Shown here: in pieces, positions 33,739-45,110 of the stretch
How the letters are laid out: each line of letters starts with the position of its first letter
How positions within the stretch are numbered: the stretch's first letter is position 1
Assembly: GCA_030247855.1 (NCBI GenBank)
Contig: JAPDRN010000020.1
Span: forward strand, 186,001-250,000
Reading direction: 5' to 3'
Length of the DNA stretch: 64,000 nucleotides
Source: Knufia peltigerae
Taxonomy: Eukaryota; Ascomycota; Eurotiomycetes; Chaetothyriales; Trichomeriaceae
Translations under genes and position numbers: made by a program
Notes under the pieces: model-generated
What the model saw: only the letters and a program-made list of their open reading frames with translations
Database searches by the model: none
What the model was told of the DNA's origin: nothing

Positions 33739-34285
33739 AACATTGCGGAGCGTTCACCATTTTTTTTGCCCTATCAAGAACAACAAAGCATCGATTGTGC
33801 ATTTTTGTTTCATATTGTACATTATATACACGGATGGTTCTCGCTCAAGATTTCAGTCTCGAGGGCCAGGCTCTGTGCGAGACTTTGTGAGAAATAACAC
33901 AACAATCCTTTTGGAGCGTGCTAGATCTTTTGAGATTTGCGCAGCCCAGTCGTCCTTCCTAAGAAACGCTCCGTAGAATCGCCGAATTCGAGAGGAGATC
34001 TGAAAAAAAGGCATCTTGAAGCACTTCGGTCCCTGAAATGGCAACATCAACCTTCAGGACTGGTGGGAAACAATCCCGGCGCATCATTGAAAGCCACCCA
34101 TTGAACGCCATCGCTATGCCAAACGCTGAAAAGCAGTAGAGCAACTGCTTGACCTGCCCCATTCGAAGTCTTTTCCCGTTCGCAGGTCAATCCTCGTCTT
34201 CTAGACAAGGTGGTCAATCTTTCTGCCAAACCATATGCTATGATTATGACATTGCCCCAGAATCAATATTATCTCCGTAACATCT
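33739..34285. other. convergent 3' spacer, hydrolase / PAM18
   Basis: About 550 bp between facing stop codons. Short frames only. Confidence 0.5.
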
Positions 34286-34670
34286 TCACCCATTCCGTTC
34301 TAGGAATTCTTTTGCTTCGTTGACTTTACTGGCCAAATATGGACTCCCTCCTCTGTCGGGATGGTTCGCCAGCATCAAGGCTCTGTGATTCTTCCGGATT
34401 TTATCTTTCGTCAAGGTTCTTTCGCTCAGATCCAGTATTAATGATGCTTCTTTCTTCGTCATTTTCGATTCGAAGCCGCCTTTGTAAAATGCACGGCCGA
34501 GGGCGTTTACGGCGCTCGGATTGCGCCAGCGGCGGAAAGCCACAAGTCCAGCGCGGCCCTGAGAATATGTGTTAGACCTAACAAGTCACTGGACAAAAAA
34601 ATGGTGTCATAAAACGTACGAAGAAAGCTGCGGCGGCGATGCCTACGCCAACCGCTACAGTTGACGCCAT
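34286..34670 (-). CDS. PAM18: mitochondrial import motor J-protein Pam18/Tim14
   Basis: Two exons, 34670-34620 and 34558-34286, encode 107 residues. The short first exon MASTVAVGVGIAAAAFF supplies the inner-membrane anchor. The 61 nt intron (donor GTACGT) joins it to GRAGLVAFRRWR. The J domain follows, with the HPD tripeptide at His83-Asp85 (ANHPDRGGSPYLASK) and the family signatures YKGGFE and LILDLSERTLTKDKI. Pam18 stimulates mtHsp70 ATPase at the TIM23 channel and drives import of matrix proteins. Its length is normal for filamentous fungi, which lack the long N-terminal extension of yeast Pam18. It shares a 443 bp divergent promoter with RLP24. Confidence 0.95.
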
Positions 34671-35113
34671 TGCTCTGGGTTCTGTCCTCCCGGTGAGAGA
34701 CTTGTTACGTTCGCAAAGCTAGCAGTGCGCTAAGAATGAAAAGCGCACGAACAATGATCTCCTTGTGGTGGGTATATATGTTGATTTGTGAAATTGATGT
34801 TCTTGTCTTTGAGAAATGGTGAAGGAACTTTCGAGCACCGGATGATCTTGATCGGCAAGGCTTCCTTAATGGGTCCTCGGCTAATCGTCGGATGATGATA
34901 CCTTGGCATAAATTTTCCTTGCCTGCGGGCTTTTCGGCGACAATCGATCGATGTACAAGACTTCACGACGAGAAACAACAACAATTTGTCGGTGTTGCAA
35001 ATTGTGCGACAAGATTCGACATTCAGCAGCAGCCCTGAGTGGTGTTGCGTCTATTTTCCCTTGTTAATCACACTCCCCGTCACCGGCTGCCCGCGCAGTT
35101 GTAGTCATCCACC
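34671..35113. promoter_or_regulatory. bidirectional promoter PAM18 / RLP24
   Basis: 443 bp between divergent starts of two housekeeping genes, one for mitochondrial import and one for ribosome assembly. No specific element is assigned. Confidence 0.5.
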
Positions 35114-35758
35114 ATGAGGTACGTTTGAATTTCATTGACCATTTCTCTGGCACTGGTAACTGACAGATACAGGATCGAAACATGCCATCTGTGTTCTCGC
35201 CCAGTGTACCCCTCCAAGGGTATCACTTTCGTCCGCAACGATGCAAAAGTCTTTCGGTTTTGCCGCTCCAAGTGTCACAAGAACTTCAAGATGAAGCGAC
35301 AACCTCGTAAACTCAAGTGGACAAAGACCTCTCGCGCCCTCCGAGGCAAGGAGATGATCGTCGACCAAAACTTGCTGCTTTCGCAATTCGCCAAGCGACG
35401 AAACGCCCCCGTCAAGTACGACCGCAACCTGGTGGCAGCGACCATGAAGGCCATGGAACGCATCGAAGCGATCAGAGCCCGAAGAGAGCGTGTGTACACC
35501 AGACGGAGACTCAGCGGAAAGGCACAACGCGAGGCGAGAAGACGGCAGGATCTCAAAGTCGTCGCCGAAGGGGAGCACCTCATCCGGAAGGAATTGGCAG
35601 ATCTCGAGGCCGCGAGGGCGGAGACGGATCCCATGGTCGAGGAGGTCAAGGCCCAGATGGAGACTTCAAGACTGGTCGGAGAGGAGAGACTCAGACAGAA
35701 ACGGAAGAGGAAGATGCTCGTCGGTGGCGGGACGGAAGAGGAGATGGATCTCGATTAA
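35114..35758 (+). CDS. RLP24: 60S ribosome biogenesis protein Rlp24
   Basis: Exon 1 is only five bases (35114-35118, ATG AG). A 48 nt intron follows, with exon 2 at 35167-35758; the product is 198 residues. The L24e-type zinc ribbon is made by Cys8, Cys11, Cys34 and Cys38 (CHLC and FCRSKC). The stretch VRNDAKVFRFCRSKCHKNFK and then PRKLKWTKTSRALRGKEM is typical of Rlp24, not of ribosomal protein eL24. The basic helical C-terminus (about 100-198) is where Rlp24 engages the AAA-ATPase Drg1, which later removes it from cytoplasmic pre-60S particles. It is convergent with the amino-acid permease (147 bp gap). Confidence 0.95.
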
Positions 35759-35904
35759 GATGTGGCTCGATTGTGGTCAAAAGTTCATTTCCACAAGTAT
35801 TACGTGTCTACGATACCCGGCGTTTCTCTCAGGTTGCCCTTGAATACGAAAATAAAGAAGTGGTTCGTCATTCTAACATACCAATCTTTGTTCTGAGTGC
35901 TGTT

Positions 35905-37730
35905 TCAAGTATGTGTCTTCTTACGCCGCACGGCGTCTCCCACTTCCTGCCATGTCCAGACGCCACTGAAGAATTTCTCGAACCAGCCTTCTGGCTCCGG
36001 CTGGACCATGTCTTCATAATCATCCACTTCCTTGACCAAACCGTTCAATCCCAAGTCTGCCTTGCCAAACCCTGCGTATTTTGTCTTTTTGACGAGTTTC
36101 CATACCACGGCCGCAATGGGGAAGACCGCCAGCAGCGTGTAGTCCAAGAAGAACCACTTGATGGAGAAGGGGCTGATGATGTCGAACCCGAGCAGGAACA
36201 TCATCACCACGGCCGCCGTGGCGCCGATGCACGCGCCGTACGGCTGGAATCGTGCCTTGTACGGGAGCGTGTCGCGAGAGACCCCTTGCCGCTTCATACC
36301 GTAGTAGAAGTGGACATATGTCACACAGACGCACATGTAGTTGAACTGACCACAAATGGTGCAGAGGTCGATGAAGTAGTGGAGGACTTCATTCGCTCCG
36401 CTGTCCGCACCCATCATGGCCAAGAAGGCGATGAGGAGACACGCAATCACCGCGTAGATTGGCACGCCTCTTTTCGTCGTCTTCGTGAAGAGTTTGGGTG
36501 CCCGGCCAGTCTCTCCCATGACGAAAAGTGCTCGCGAAGCAGCGAAGAAGACTCCGTTGCCGCAACTCAATATGGAAGTCAGGAGGATGGCGTTGATCAG
36601 ATGAGGAAGACCCTTGATGCCCATCCGGCGCATCGCGATGGTGTAAGGCACGGCGGCACTCGTGCCACCGCCAGCCACTTCGCCACTGAGGTACGCCGCG
36701 AGGGTCAGGTCGTCGTAGGGGATGACGATACCGATGCAAAGGGCTGAGCCGACGAAGAAGAAGAGGAGGCGCCACTTGAAACTGGTGAAGCAGCTTGGTA
36801 GAACGCGACGTGGCGATTTCGTCTCTCCCGCCACGCTACTGATGTACTCTGGTCCGCAGACGGCGAAGCTGGCAAAGGTCATGCAGCTCAGCAGGCCCCA
36901 GAAGTGGCCGAGAGATCCGGTCGTGAGGTACTCCGCAAAAGCACCAGCTATGGAGGAGTCAGAGAGAGTCACGGATGGGATCTGGTGACTCACGGTTGTT
37001 CCAGTATCTAAACCCGTACGCATCTCTTAAAGGATTACAACCGACCATTGTGAAAAAGGTGAAGCCGAAGCACAAGAAAATCAAAAAAATCTTGCCAATG
37101 CTCATGTAGAATTCAGCTTTGCCAAACAGTTCGGTACTGAAAAGATTGAGAGCCCCGTAGATGGCAATCACAATGACCACCGTGGCCTCGACGGGCAGTT
37201 TATCCGTCCAGAATGTGATGACGACGTGTAGGGCCGTGATCTCTGCAGGGATGAGGAGAGCCTGACACAGGAAGAAAGCCCACGACTGTGAGAAAGCCAG
37301 TGCCTCGTCGACCCAGACGGAGGTGAAACGGATGAAGCCACTCGGGACCGGTGCGTACACGACCATCTCGGCAAAACACTCATTCACGCACCACACATTC
37401 ATACACCAGAGAGTGTAACCCAGGAAGAGGCCTGCGGGACCACCGTGGGGGAGATAAGATCCCATCGTCACAAAGACACCTGTGTGACGTTCAAGTCAGT
37501 ACCGCTGGTACATCGATTGAGGGTTCTTCATCGGACCGCGCCCCCAACCTACTTGTTCCTATGGCCCCTCCAATCGCAAAGAGTTGAACTTCTTTACCAC
37601 CCAGTTTCCGCTGGAGATGGGCATCAGGAGACGATTTCAGTTCAGCCTCGCCGATTCCGACATCGACGACGCCCTTGAACTCTTCGGAAGCCGGCATCTT
37701 TGGCTTCTCTGACATATTGGCAACATCCAT
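35905..37730 (-). CDS. fungal amino-acid permease (AAT family)
   Basis: Exons 37730-37553, 37479-36994 and 36947-35905 encode 568 residues. The first join rebuilds the hallmark FAIGGAIGTS plus VFVTMGSYLPHGGP of helix 1; the second joins RYWNN to GAFAEYL. About twelve hydrophobic helices follow, with the sequences SCGNGVFFAASRALFVMG and PIYAVIACLLIAFLAM typical of the APC/AAT superfamily. The C-terminus carries EPEGWFEKF-type aromatic residues. These plasma-membrane proteins import amino acids by proton symport; proline or general amino-acid permeases are the closest subclass by look, but specificity is not resolved. Introns are 73 and 46 nt. A 142-codon overlap of chance plus-strand frames lies opposite it. 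Confidence 0.92.
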
Positions 37731-38882
37731 GTCGATTTTGAACGCTGGAAAGCTTTTTCGGTCTCAAAGAGGTGATTGCAACTTACATTCGGTTCATTTA
37801 TATCGTTAGCACCTTTCCCTCTACGTTCGGGGTACAAGATCCCCGAACAGAGATTGGGAAATGATAGCTCATGTCCATGTATCAGGTCGGGCAACGCCGC
37901 AACATATCCCTTATCTCTGAACTCATCTTGGTGATGATCTGCAGGAAAAGTATGTGATAGACGGGACGACTCACCATTAAACACACCTATACATATGATA
38001 CCAAGAACTCCACCGAACCACCGTTCGGACGCGACGGTCTGCTTAGCATCCTTGTATGATCTTATCTTGAACCGCTCAAATGCGGGCGGGTGCGGTGTAA
38101 TCCTAAACTCATCCCGAGTATGGTGGTCGGTGTTTTTGAATAAAACAAAAACCCCTTGAAAAGACCGGCTTCTCATCCCTCCAAGACTCGAAATTTGGCG
38201 CAAGTCACACTGGCTAAAACATGCCTGATACTTACCTAGGTACAAGTGACAGCAAAGCTCGAGCCTATCTTTCAGGAAACCTGCGGCTTTCTCCTAAAAT
38301 GCTATCACCAGTGCCTTCAGGTACAAGGGGATGTGCGAGATACAACAGAGGCATGCACTCGTGAAGAATGGGGGCCTTATATCGTGGTATCGAATCGATC
38401 TATGGATGGGTTCATCTGGCATTGTGCGTAAATGTTCGTGATTGGAGGTGTGCTTCGTGGATGATGCTGCTAACCTGAGACGGATCGAGGTCGATCCTTG
38501 TATGAGATGGATGAGGGTTTCCGAGTTATCAGACTCAAAAAGCCAGACATGTCCTTTGCCACTTATTCTTGAGTTCAAAAAGACTCTCGTGTCGAAAGCG
38601 AAGTTGCAAAAGCAGACAATATGTGTGGTGTACACAAGGCTGATTTCCCCTTGCTTGGTCTTGGCTCGGATACGGAGAGCATGCCATGCTCCTCCATTTT
38701 CAGCCTCGGCTCACAATTTACAGTAGATGCCATGGGCGCCAGCTTAAACAATCTTCCAACCTGATATTTCTGCTTTAGAGAGTCCTTACTTCGTTTCACT
38801 TATTTGGTACGAGTACAGACACCGCATCATAAAACTACTGACCACCCCAGCGCAGCGACTCCCCGACTGTGAAGACCAAACG
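37731..38882. promoter_or_regulatory. divergent intergenic region, permease / MAPEG
   Basis: About 1.15 kb between divergent starts. Contains the palindrome TACCTAGGTA near 38233 and TACGAGTA at 38808-38815, about 70 bp before the MAPEG start. No gene is recognised. Confidence 0.45.
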
Positions 38883-39404
38883 ATGCCATCATCGACTCTG
38901 GCCACCATGCTCGGCCTGGGCTCAGACGGCCTCGCCCCGCCTCCAAACAATGCCCCGTACCACGCCATCTTCAACTTTTTGTTTGCCCATGTCTTTCTCT
39001 CGTCGCGCCTCCTCAAAAACATCTACGGCTTCGACCACAACGTCAACCCTCGCGAGGACGTGTCCCGATTCGGCGAGAGGGCCGTGCAGGACGGCAAAAT
39101 CACCCGCAAACAACTCAACATGCTGAAACGCAACGAGGCCGCCCACGCCAACGCGATGGAGCATTTCCCCATGTTCGTCGGCAGCGCCTTGTTCGCGACC
39201 GTGGCCAAGGTCCCCAATGATTCGATCAACAAGGCGTGCTTGGTATACTCGGTCGCGAGGGTCCTGTACGCCGTCCTCTACTTGACCGTGGACAATGTCA
39301 AACTTTCCTACGTCAGGAGTTTGACCTGGTGGACGAGCAATTTCGCATGTATCTACTTGCTGTGGCAGAGTGGCAAGGCCTTGAACGCAGGCCTTGTTCA
39401 TTGA
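38883..39404 (+). CDS. MAPEG-family membrane protein
   Basis: 173 residues, no intron, ATG at 38883. The core motif RNEAAHANAMEHFPMFVGSA is that of the MAPEG family (membrane-associated proteins in eicosanoid and glutathione metabolism), in which the Glu/His/Asn cluster lies by the glutathione site. Four hydrophobic spans are visible: NFLFAHVFLSSRLL, FPMFVGSALFATVA, ACLVYSVARVLYAVLYLT and WWTSNFACIYLLWQ. Fungal members of this length are mostly uncharacterised and may be glutathione transferases or peroxidases of the endoplasmic reticulum. It is divergent from the amino-acid permease. Confidence 0.85.
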   Translation: MPSSTLATMLGLGSDGLAPPPNNAPYHAIFNFLFAHVFLSSRLLKNIYGFDHNVNPREDVSRFGERAVQDGKITRKQLNMLKRNEAAHANAMEHFPMFVGSALFATVAKVPNDSINKACLVYSVARVLYAVLYLTVDNVKLSYVRSLTWWTSNFACIYLLWQSGKALNAGLVH

Positions 39405-41722
39405 AAGGGGAAGTTGGTCGGTGGGCCGGGTGAAGATCCTCCCCCTCTTTGAAGCAATACGAGACCGATGATGCAGAACCGTGACGGTCATGAGGGTGTT
39501 TGATAGGCGAATGGTTTATGAAATGGCTATAAAATAATGCAAATCTACCCCTATGACGCAGATGTTGTGTGAATGATCGTTGATTTGTGCCCGATGTAGA
39601 CAAAAGATGCTTGTAGCGTTCGATGCCCAACATGTCTTTCGGCCCATCGTGGTGTAGGACTTCGACAGGACGAGAACAAAGTCTCTCCCTGAATGTGTCC
39701 TCCATCAGATAAACAAACCTGATAAATTTAGAACATTGTTTCGCCTTGGCATGTGCTTTTCATGATGGCGTGTCAGCCAACATGTCACCAAGCCAGCTAG
39801 CCGTTGCCATCGACTACTCGCAAGTCGGTCATAGCCCATGGACAGGTCAGTGTTGAATCTCGTATTCGGGTTTCTGTGCAATGATCATGATGTTGCCAAC
39901 CACCTAAACAGCGTCTTTCGGACTCTGGCCGTTATCCCCTGTCATTATAACGGACATTCTGGACTTTGCATTAGCACGTAGGTTGAGATTCACAATTACC
40001 ACCTGTCCTTCAGTGTAAGCTGCGACGTGTCTCCTGTCAACACTGGGTAGGGATGGCCGAAAGATTGCCACATGTAGTGGTTTTTCGCCATTTTAGGCAA
40101 TTCTTCATCATGAGTGTCCTCGGCATATGTGCGGCCACTCCTGGAAAGGCTCGTACATTTCAATGCATCTCGTCCATGGTTATTTTTGACAGTCGAAGCG
40201 GGCTCATTGCGCCGAATCGAAACTCGGTGTTGACGCAACAGCTTGATAATCAAGCTTGAACGTCTTGACTGCCAGGATTGCAAAGCGAGGATCGATGTCG
40301 AGCCGGGGTATGAATCTTATCTGCAGCTTGAACAGTGTCTGGTTCCACAATCACAAAATGACAACGGAGAAAGGTCCAAAGATAGCCTGCTCGATTAGCG
40401 AACCCCGGAAGTTGACAACCACATCCGCAGGTGTCGCCTGGAGGCCACCTGCAGATCCTCCGGACTCTTGCCGAGCTCGCAAGGCTGCGACCTGCAAAGT
40501 AATATCAAACTGCATCAAGGAAGAGCACATGGTGGCTGCAGTGTTCGACAGGGGTTGGAGAGCTGATAATCATGGTCAATTCGTGGATTGTTTGCGGTCA
40601 GTTGTTGTTACTGATAGATTAGCCGGGACAAGAAGAGCATCGTCAACTGAGAGCTCGGGTGGTTCATCGACACTGATATCTGCTCTGAGAAGTGTTCAAT
40701 AAAGAGGGCATGCGTACATCATGATCAGTCAATGCACCATCGAAGAAGTGCTGTCGGATGCCAGCGTAGGCGAAAAGCACATGTCCGGGCTGCGTGATGG
40801 GCGGTGGGAGGTTGAGAGGCTCGGAAAACCATTTGCCCGTTTGATGCCAAGAATCGGCGTTTATAAGCACCGATGTTCCGCCTGCTAGGGAATGTCAAAG
40901 CGCATTTTCAACTTCACCATCGACAATGACCCAATGAACTGCATCAACTTCTTCATCGACCCATGGAACCGTCGTCGACGAAACGTGCAGCCTCATACCA
41001 CCCGACGCCACCTGCTTATCGCGCTACGTTTCGAAATTTCGTCCTATCACATCCGGACCAACGTATACGAAGTATGATAGGGAGTATGCCTAGATCTTGC
41101 CTTCCATCTCACTACGACATGCATGAGCCGCACGCCCCTCGCCCATACCATCGTGGTTGACGCGGCTCCCACGTCTGTGTCTTCTGGAAACTGGCCGAAA
41201 TGCCGCCTGAGTCCCCTCCAATCCCGTGTCCTGATACTTCTTCCACCTTCAGTTCATTCCTCTTTTGGTAGTTGAACGCCTACCTGGGTATACAACGCGG
41301 CGGCAGTTTTTACGAGTATGGCCCATCAGCACGACCCGACAGCCAGCTCGGCTTTCGCAAACAATTCTCGCATGGTGGGTACTCTTTTCTTACACGTCTT
41401 CGAGATTTGCGTGAAGAAGCCGCGGATACTCTGCTTTGGAACATCAACCCCCCGTACTGCCGACGGCGTGGTGTGGATTGTATTCGTGTTGTCGGCCTGA
41501 AGAAATCAAAAGCACCGATGACTTGGTGAGGGGCAGGATCACTTCACTTGTATAACTACCAGGAGTCAGCCACATGTTCCATAGCCTTCTCGTACGACGA
41601 ACGACAATAACGATCCATCACTGTCAATTTGCTTGTTGCATCTTTCATTTGACCTCCATAACATACCTGTCCCATACTTGTCGTCAGAATCATTCTACTT
41701 GCAGGGCAGGGCTCCGTTCGCA
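39405..41722. other. 2.3 kb intergenic with degraded coding-like patch
   Basis: No complete gene is recognised. A minus-strand patch (about 40204-40880, listed separately) has protein-like reading with stops. TACGAGTA is at 41311-41318. The rest looks like spacer and the promoter of the DUF5519 gene. Confidence 0.4.
40204..40880 (-). pseudogene. possible degraded gene of unknown family
   Basis: On the minus strand, two blocks read like real protein. Near 40880-40720 the frame reads LINADSWHQTGKWFSEPLN, PPPITQPGHVLFAYAGIRQ and HFFDGALTDHD, followed by a GTACGC donor-like site. Near 40560-40204 another reads MQFDITLQVAALRARQE, ADVVVNFRGSLIEQAIFG, FSVVIL, then an in-frame TGA, then WNQTLFKLQIRFIPRLDID and PRFAILAVKTFKLDY. 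I could not join the blocks with consensus introns in one frame, and the TGA interrupts the second. It may be a decayed gene or a many-exon gene that I cannot resolve. No family is recognised. Confidence 0.3.
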
Positions 41723-42526
41723 ATGAACACAATCACAATGGCATCTAACCATCACCACTACGAGCGCCTATATGCCGTGGGGGTCATCGTTGTTGGCTCA
41801 GCGATCATCACGTATCTACTCAAGTTCATCAAACTCGACATCCAACCTTTCGTGTCCAGCAAACAAGGCAAAGCTCTCCATACCGTGTCCAGCATTGTAT
41901 CCGAGCGTTTCCTCAAGGCCCTCTCGGTTTCGGATCCTCTCTCACCCCCGGCGAGCGCTTCGGCACCGGCCTCACGTGGCTACCTCGAGACTCTACCACG
42001 ACGGACCGGACCACGTCCCCTCGTCACGGGCACCAGTCACCCTCACCAAATCACCCAACTCTCTCCCACGGAAAAGAAAGTCGCTGATCGAGTGCGGGAG
42101 GTCATCTCGGACATCTCGGCGCAGTACCCTTCCGCCACCTACCTCGGCCGGTCGACGTTCGAGCCGGACATTTCCAGCCCGACGACGCTGTACGCCCGTC
42201 ACCGCGTCTTCGACGAGACGAGGTACTACGGGGAGATCCTCCGCGCCGGCGGCCTCGACGGGTCCATCCAGTGTACGCTGCACCCGCACGACGTTAAGAC
42301 CGTGATCGAAAAGGGCTGGGGTCAGAGACACCCTCTGTCGACCCGACTCGCGTCCTGGATCATGCGACTGACTGGTGAGACTCGAGCCGCCCCGGCCGCC
42401 GACTCGCAGGTCGTGCTCTATGCCCCGCGGGACCAGTCCGACCTCGACATCATTGGCCAGGTCGTCAACGCTGCGGTGTGGTGGGTCGGAGGTGTTGATA
42501 CTAGGATCGATGATGAGTCTTCTTGA
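41723..42526 (+). CDS. DUF5519 (luciferase-domain-like) membrane-anchored protein
   Basis: 267 residues from the ATG at 41723; the frame runs 30 codons further only to a TTG. One N-terminal hydrophobic span (LYAVGVIVVGSAIITYLL, about 17-34) anchors it. The C-terminal half carries the pattern I associate with DUF5519, also called luciferase domain: a helix SDISAQYPSATY, then SIQCTLHPHDVKTVIEKGWG, QRHPLS, VVLYAPRDQSDLD and AAVWWVGGVD. The biochemical function of the family is not established, and the name does not imply light emission. No intron is needed. Many fungi carry several paralogues. It is convergent with the CE16 gene. Confidence 0.8.
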   Translation: MNTITMASNHHHYERLYAVGVIVVGSAIITYLLKFIKLDIQPFVSSKQGKALHTVSSIVSERFLKALSVSDPLSPPASASAPASRGYLETLPRRTGPRPLVTGTSHPHQITQLSPTEKKVADRVREVISDISAQYPSATYLGRSTFEPDISSPTTLYARHRVFDETRYYGEILRAGGLDGSIQCTLHPHDVKTVIEKGWGQRHPLSTRLASWIMRLTGETRAAPAADSQVVLYAPRDQSDLDIIGQVVNAAVWWVGGVDTRIDDESS

Positions 42527-42960
42527 ATGACCCATTGCCGGTGTGCGCCACTCAAACGCACCCAAGAACGGCATCGACCTCAAACCTTTCCAGGGCATTA
42601 GGGAGGGAGGCATAACGCGCACTGTGAACCTCGCATGTCGGCAAGCCCATCACCGTTGCCACCGCTTTCGGTCTTGCAGGCCCTAGGCTGCACGCCTGTG
42701 GAGTAATGATTGTATGATTAGGATGGAGTATATCGAGGAACGAATGCTGAAATTAGGATAGATGCTTCTTGTTTTGATTGGTTCCAAGCCATTTTGCCAT
42801 CATGATCATCATAATTTGGGCTATTCTTCGCTCCACGACCAACAATACTACTTGTACCTGCATCAATCATCTCCACTGATCACTCCCCACTATCAAACGG
42901 CTTCGTACTCAGACATTTCACCATGATTCTACAAGTACCAAACCCCTCTCGCTTTGCGGA
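42527..42960. other. convergent 3' spacer, DUF5519 / CE16
   Basis: About 430 bp between facing stops; no gene is seen. Confidence 0.5.
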
Positions 42961-44293
42961 TTAGTAGTACGTAGCATACTTTGACGTCCCGTTCAAAACC
43001 TCAACAAAGTTTCTCGCAATGACACGGTCGGTTTGTTCACTTTTACCAGACAGGAACAATCAAATTAGCACCATTTTGTCTCGAAACAAGGTCAAGGGAA
43101 GATGTGAAGCTCCGATAAAAGAGCATGTGTGGCGGAACTCACCTAGGATGTAACTCGTCGTACCACAAGAAGCCATCAGGATTCGTTCCATTATTGTCCA
43201 TCTTGACACAGACGGTCTGGTTGACGTTGCAGTGATTGATGTACCCCCGCACCGTTTCTGTACCGGCCTTGACGTCGGTCCCGTTCAGGTAGGCTATTGG
43301 GTTGTCATAGACGTCCGAGATGAGACTGTACATGTCGAAGACGGCGAAATGGGCGTCGGGGTAACGGTTTGCCACCATCAACTCAAACGGCGTCTGGTAC
43401 TTGAACACGTTGTTGACCGTGGAGGTGTACTCGTGCATGGTCTCCGAGATTTGAGTGTGGTTGGATGTCTTGTTGGGCCAATACTGGTTCGGTCCGACTC
43501 CGTGGAGGGTGCTGTTGGCGTACAAAGGCGCGAGGTGCAGAGGGGCAGTGTTCATAAGGACAAACATACGTCCACCGGCGGCATAGAGTTTGTCAAAAAC
43601 CTCGTAAACGCAAGAAGTGTAGTCGGTCAACACTTTCCCCCGGATCTGACTGTCTGTCACAAAAGCCCAGACACCCAGATCGTTGGTACCGATCCACAAC
43701 GCGTACACGGCGGACTGGGCAGACAGGCCCGGGGTGAAATATGGTTCTGCTGGGGTGGCGTTGACTCGCTGTGCCTTCATGTCGGCTTGAAACGCTGGGA
43801 TTTCGTACTCGAGGACGGATGGGAAAGGGGCATTTATTGCAGAGAACCATCTAGTAAATTTTTTTTGGTCAATGCCGCCTCTAGGGAGACGAGATCGATG
43901 GTGATGGCATGAAGAAGTTACATACCTTGGAGTGATCTTGTTAGAACATACTGCACCAGAGACGGCATAGTTGTACAGAGTCATTGATGGGTCCCATTCG
44001 CCATTCTTGGTCGAGCCGGTGTATTGAACGACGTAGCGAGGCCAAGTGCGTCCTCCTCCTGCGGTGGAGTTGCTTTCGGGCAATAAGACCCCAGCTGGTG
44101 GTGCCGAGCCATTATTCTGGATGAAATACCCTAGACGACTTTCGTCCGTATAGCTATCTCCAAAAGTCAGGAGTGAGTGAAAATTCGACACCGACCACGG
44201 CTTGTTTTTGGCTTGTCGAGGAAGCAAAGAACTGATACCAGGGACAGAGAACAAGGCCAGTCCTAGTGTCAGGACAATCGAGGGAGAGATCAT
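42961..44293 (-). CDS. secreted CE16-type GDSL esterase
   Basis: Exons 44293-43926, 43850-43143 and 43039-42961 encode 384 residues. The start at 44293 opens a signal peptide (MISPSIVLTLGLALFSVPGI). Block I is FGDSYTDE with the nucleophile Ser47. Block III is WIGTNDLG. The catalytic Asp354 and His357 lie in DELHP at the end of exon 2. The last exon is easy to miss: donor GTGAGT at 43142 joins an acceptor at 43040 and yields SEQTDRVIARNFVEVLNG and a TYY end, like other carbohydrate-esterase family 16 proteins. CE16 acetyl esterases remove acetyl groups from hemicellulose-derived oligosaccharides outside the cell. Several glycosylation sequons are present. The first intron is 75 nt, has no stop in the reading frame and could be retained. 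Confidence 0.88.
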
Positions 44294-45110
44294 GTTGGAC
44301 GGGCAAAGAGACAAGGCTGGGTATATGGAAAGCAGTAAGTAGTATCAACACAGGTCACGAGAATGTTGAGGTGGGAGTAAGAGATATATATCTACCTAGG
44401 TATAATGATGTGAGGCTCCTTGACCGACCTTGGGAGCTGTTTTATTAGCCTACATGTAACTTCGAGATCTCGCTGCCGACGGTACGAGTAGCCTGGTTCT
44501 GTAGTCTATGCAGAAACAATAACCGCCTATTGGGTCAGTCTTGGATATGCATGGTTGAAGCGGAGGAAATTTGATGGTTCGGGACTAGTATTGAGGAAGA
44601 TCCAGGACACCGTATCAAATGGGGATGGGACATTGAGCCGATCGTCCATGGCAAGAATATGCATCATCGACTTTTCGAAGCGAGAGACGAAAGAGGAAGC
44701 TGGATGATGGTTGGACCAAAGTATGTGTGTGAGAAGTGAAAAGAGATGATGGAGGTGGAGGAGGAAGAGGAGGAGGCAACATTTTGATTTAGCCTGAATA
44801 CCACTATTTACTGCCAGGAGCAGGTACATGGGCTACTGTACTGTGAGTGGTGACATCTTCTTCCCCGCTGGCTGCAATAAAGAAAGATCCTGGTGATGTC
44901 TCCTTTACCCCGGAGATGTTGTAGAAGAATTCGGTAAAACTAGATATCAAAGGCACTAATTGTGCTGTACTATGTATGGTGTCTTTGAGAGCATCCGCAG
45001 TACAGAGTCTCCGTATCGAGTATGGAAATATCCAGGCTCCGCGCCATTTTCCACGAATACCTGTTCTTCCAATCTTCTTCTCTCTTCGTCACTCGAAGAT
45101 TACTGTAGAT
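44294..45110. other. intergenic, upstream of CE16 gene
   Basis: About 820 bp between tandem minus-strand genes, holding the CE16 promoter. It contains TACCTAGGTA near 44394 and TACGAGTA at 44483-44490. No gene is recognised. Confidence 0.5.

Noticed and set aside
35114..35758. Calling this gene ribosomal protein eL24
   Set aside because: The internal signature and basic C-terminus fit the assembly factor Rlp24 better than eL24.
35317..36747. 476-codon plus-strand frame across RLP24 and the antisense of the permease
   Set aside because: It reads out of frame through RLP24, crosses its stop region, then runs antisense to the permease exon. Its composition is that of a shadow frame and there is no domain.
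37637..38245. 202-codon minus-strand frame with one hydrophobic stretch
   Set aside because: It overlaps exon 1 of the permease in another frame and the permease promoter; the hydrophobic stretch is isolated.
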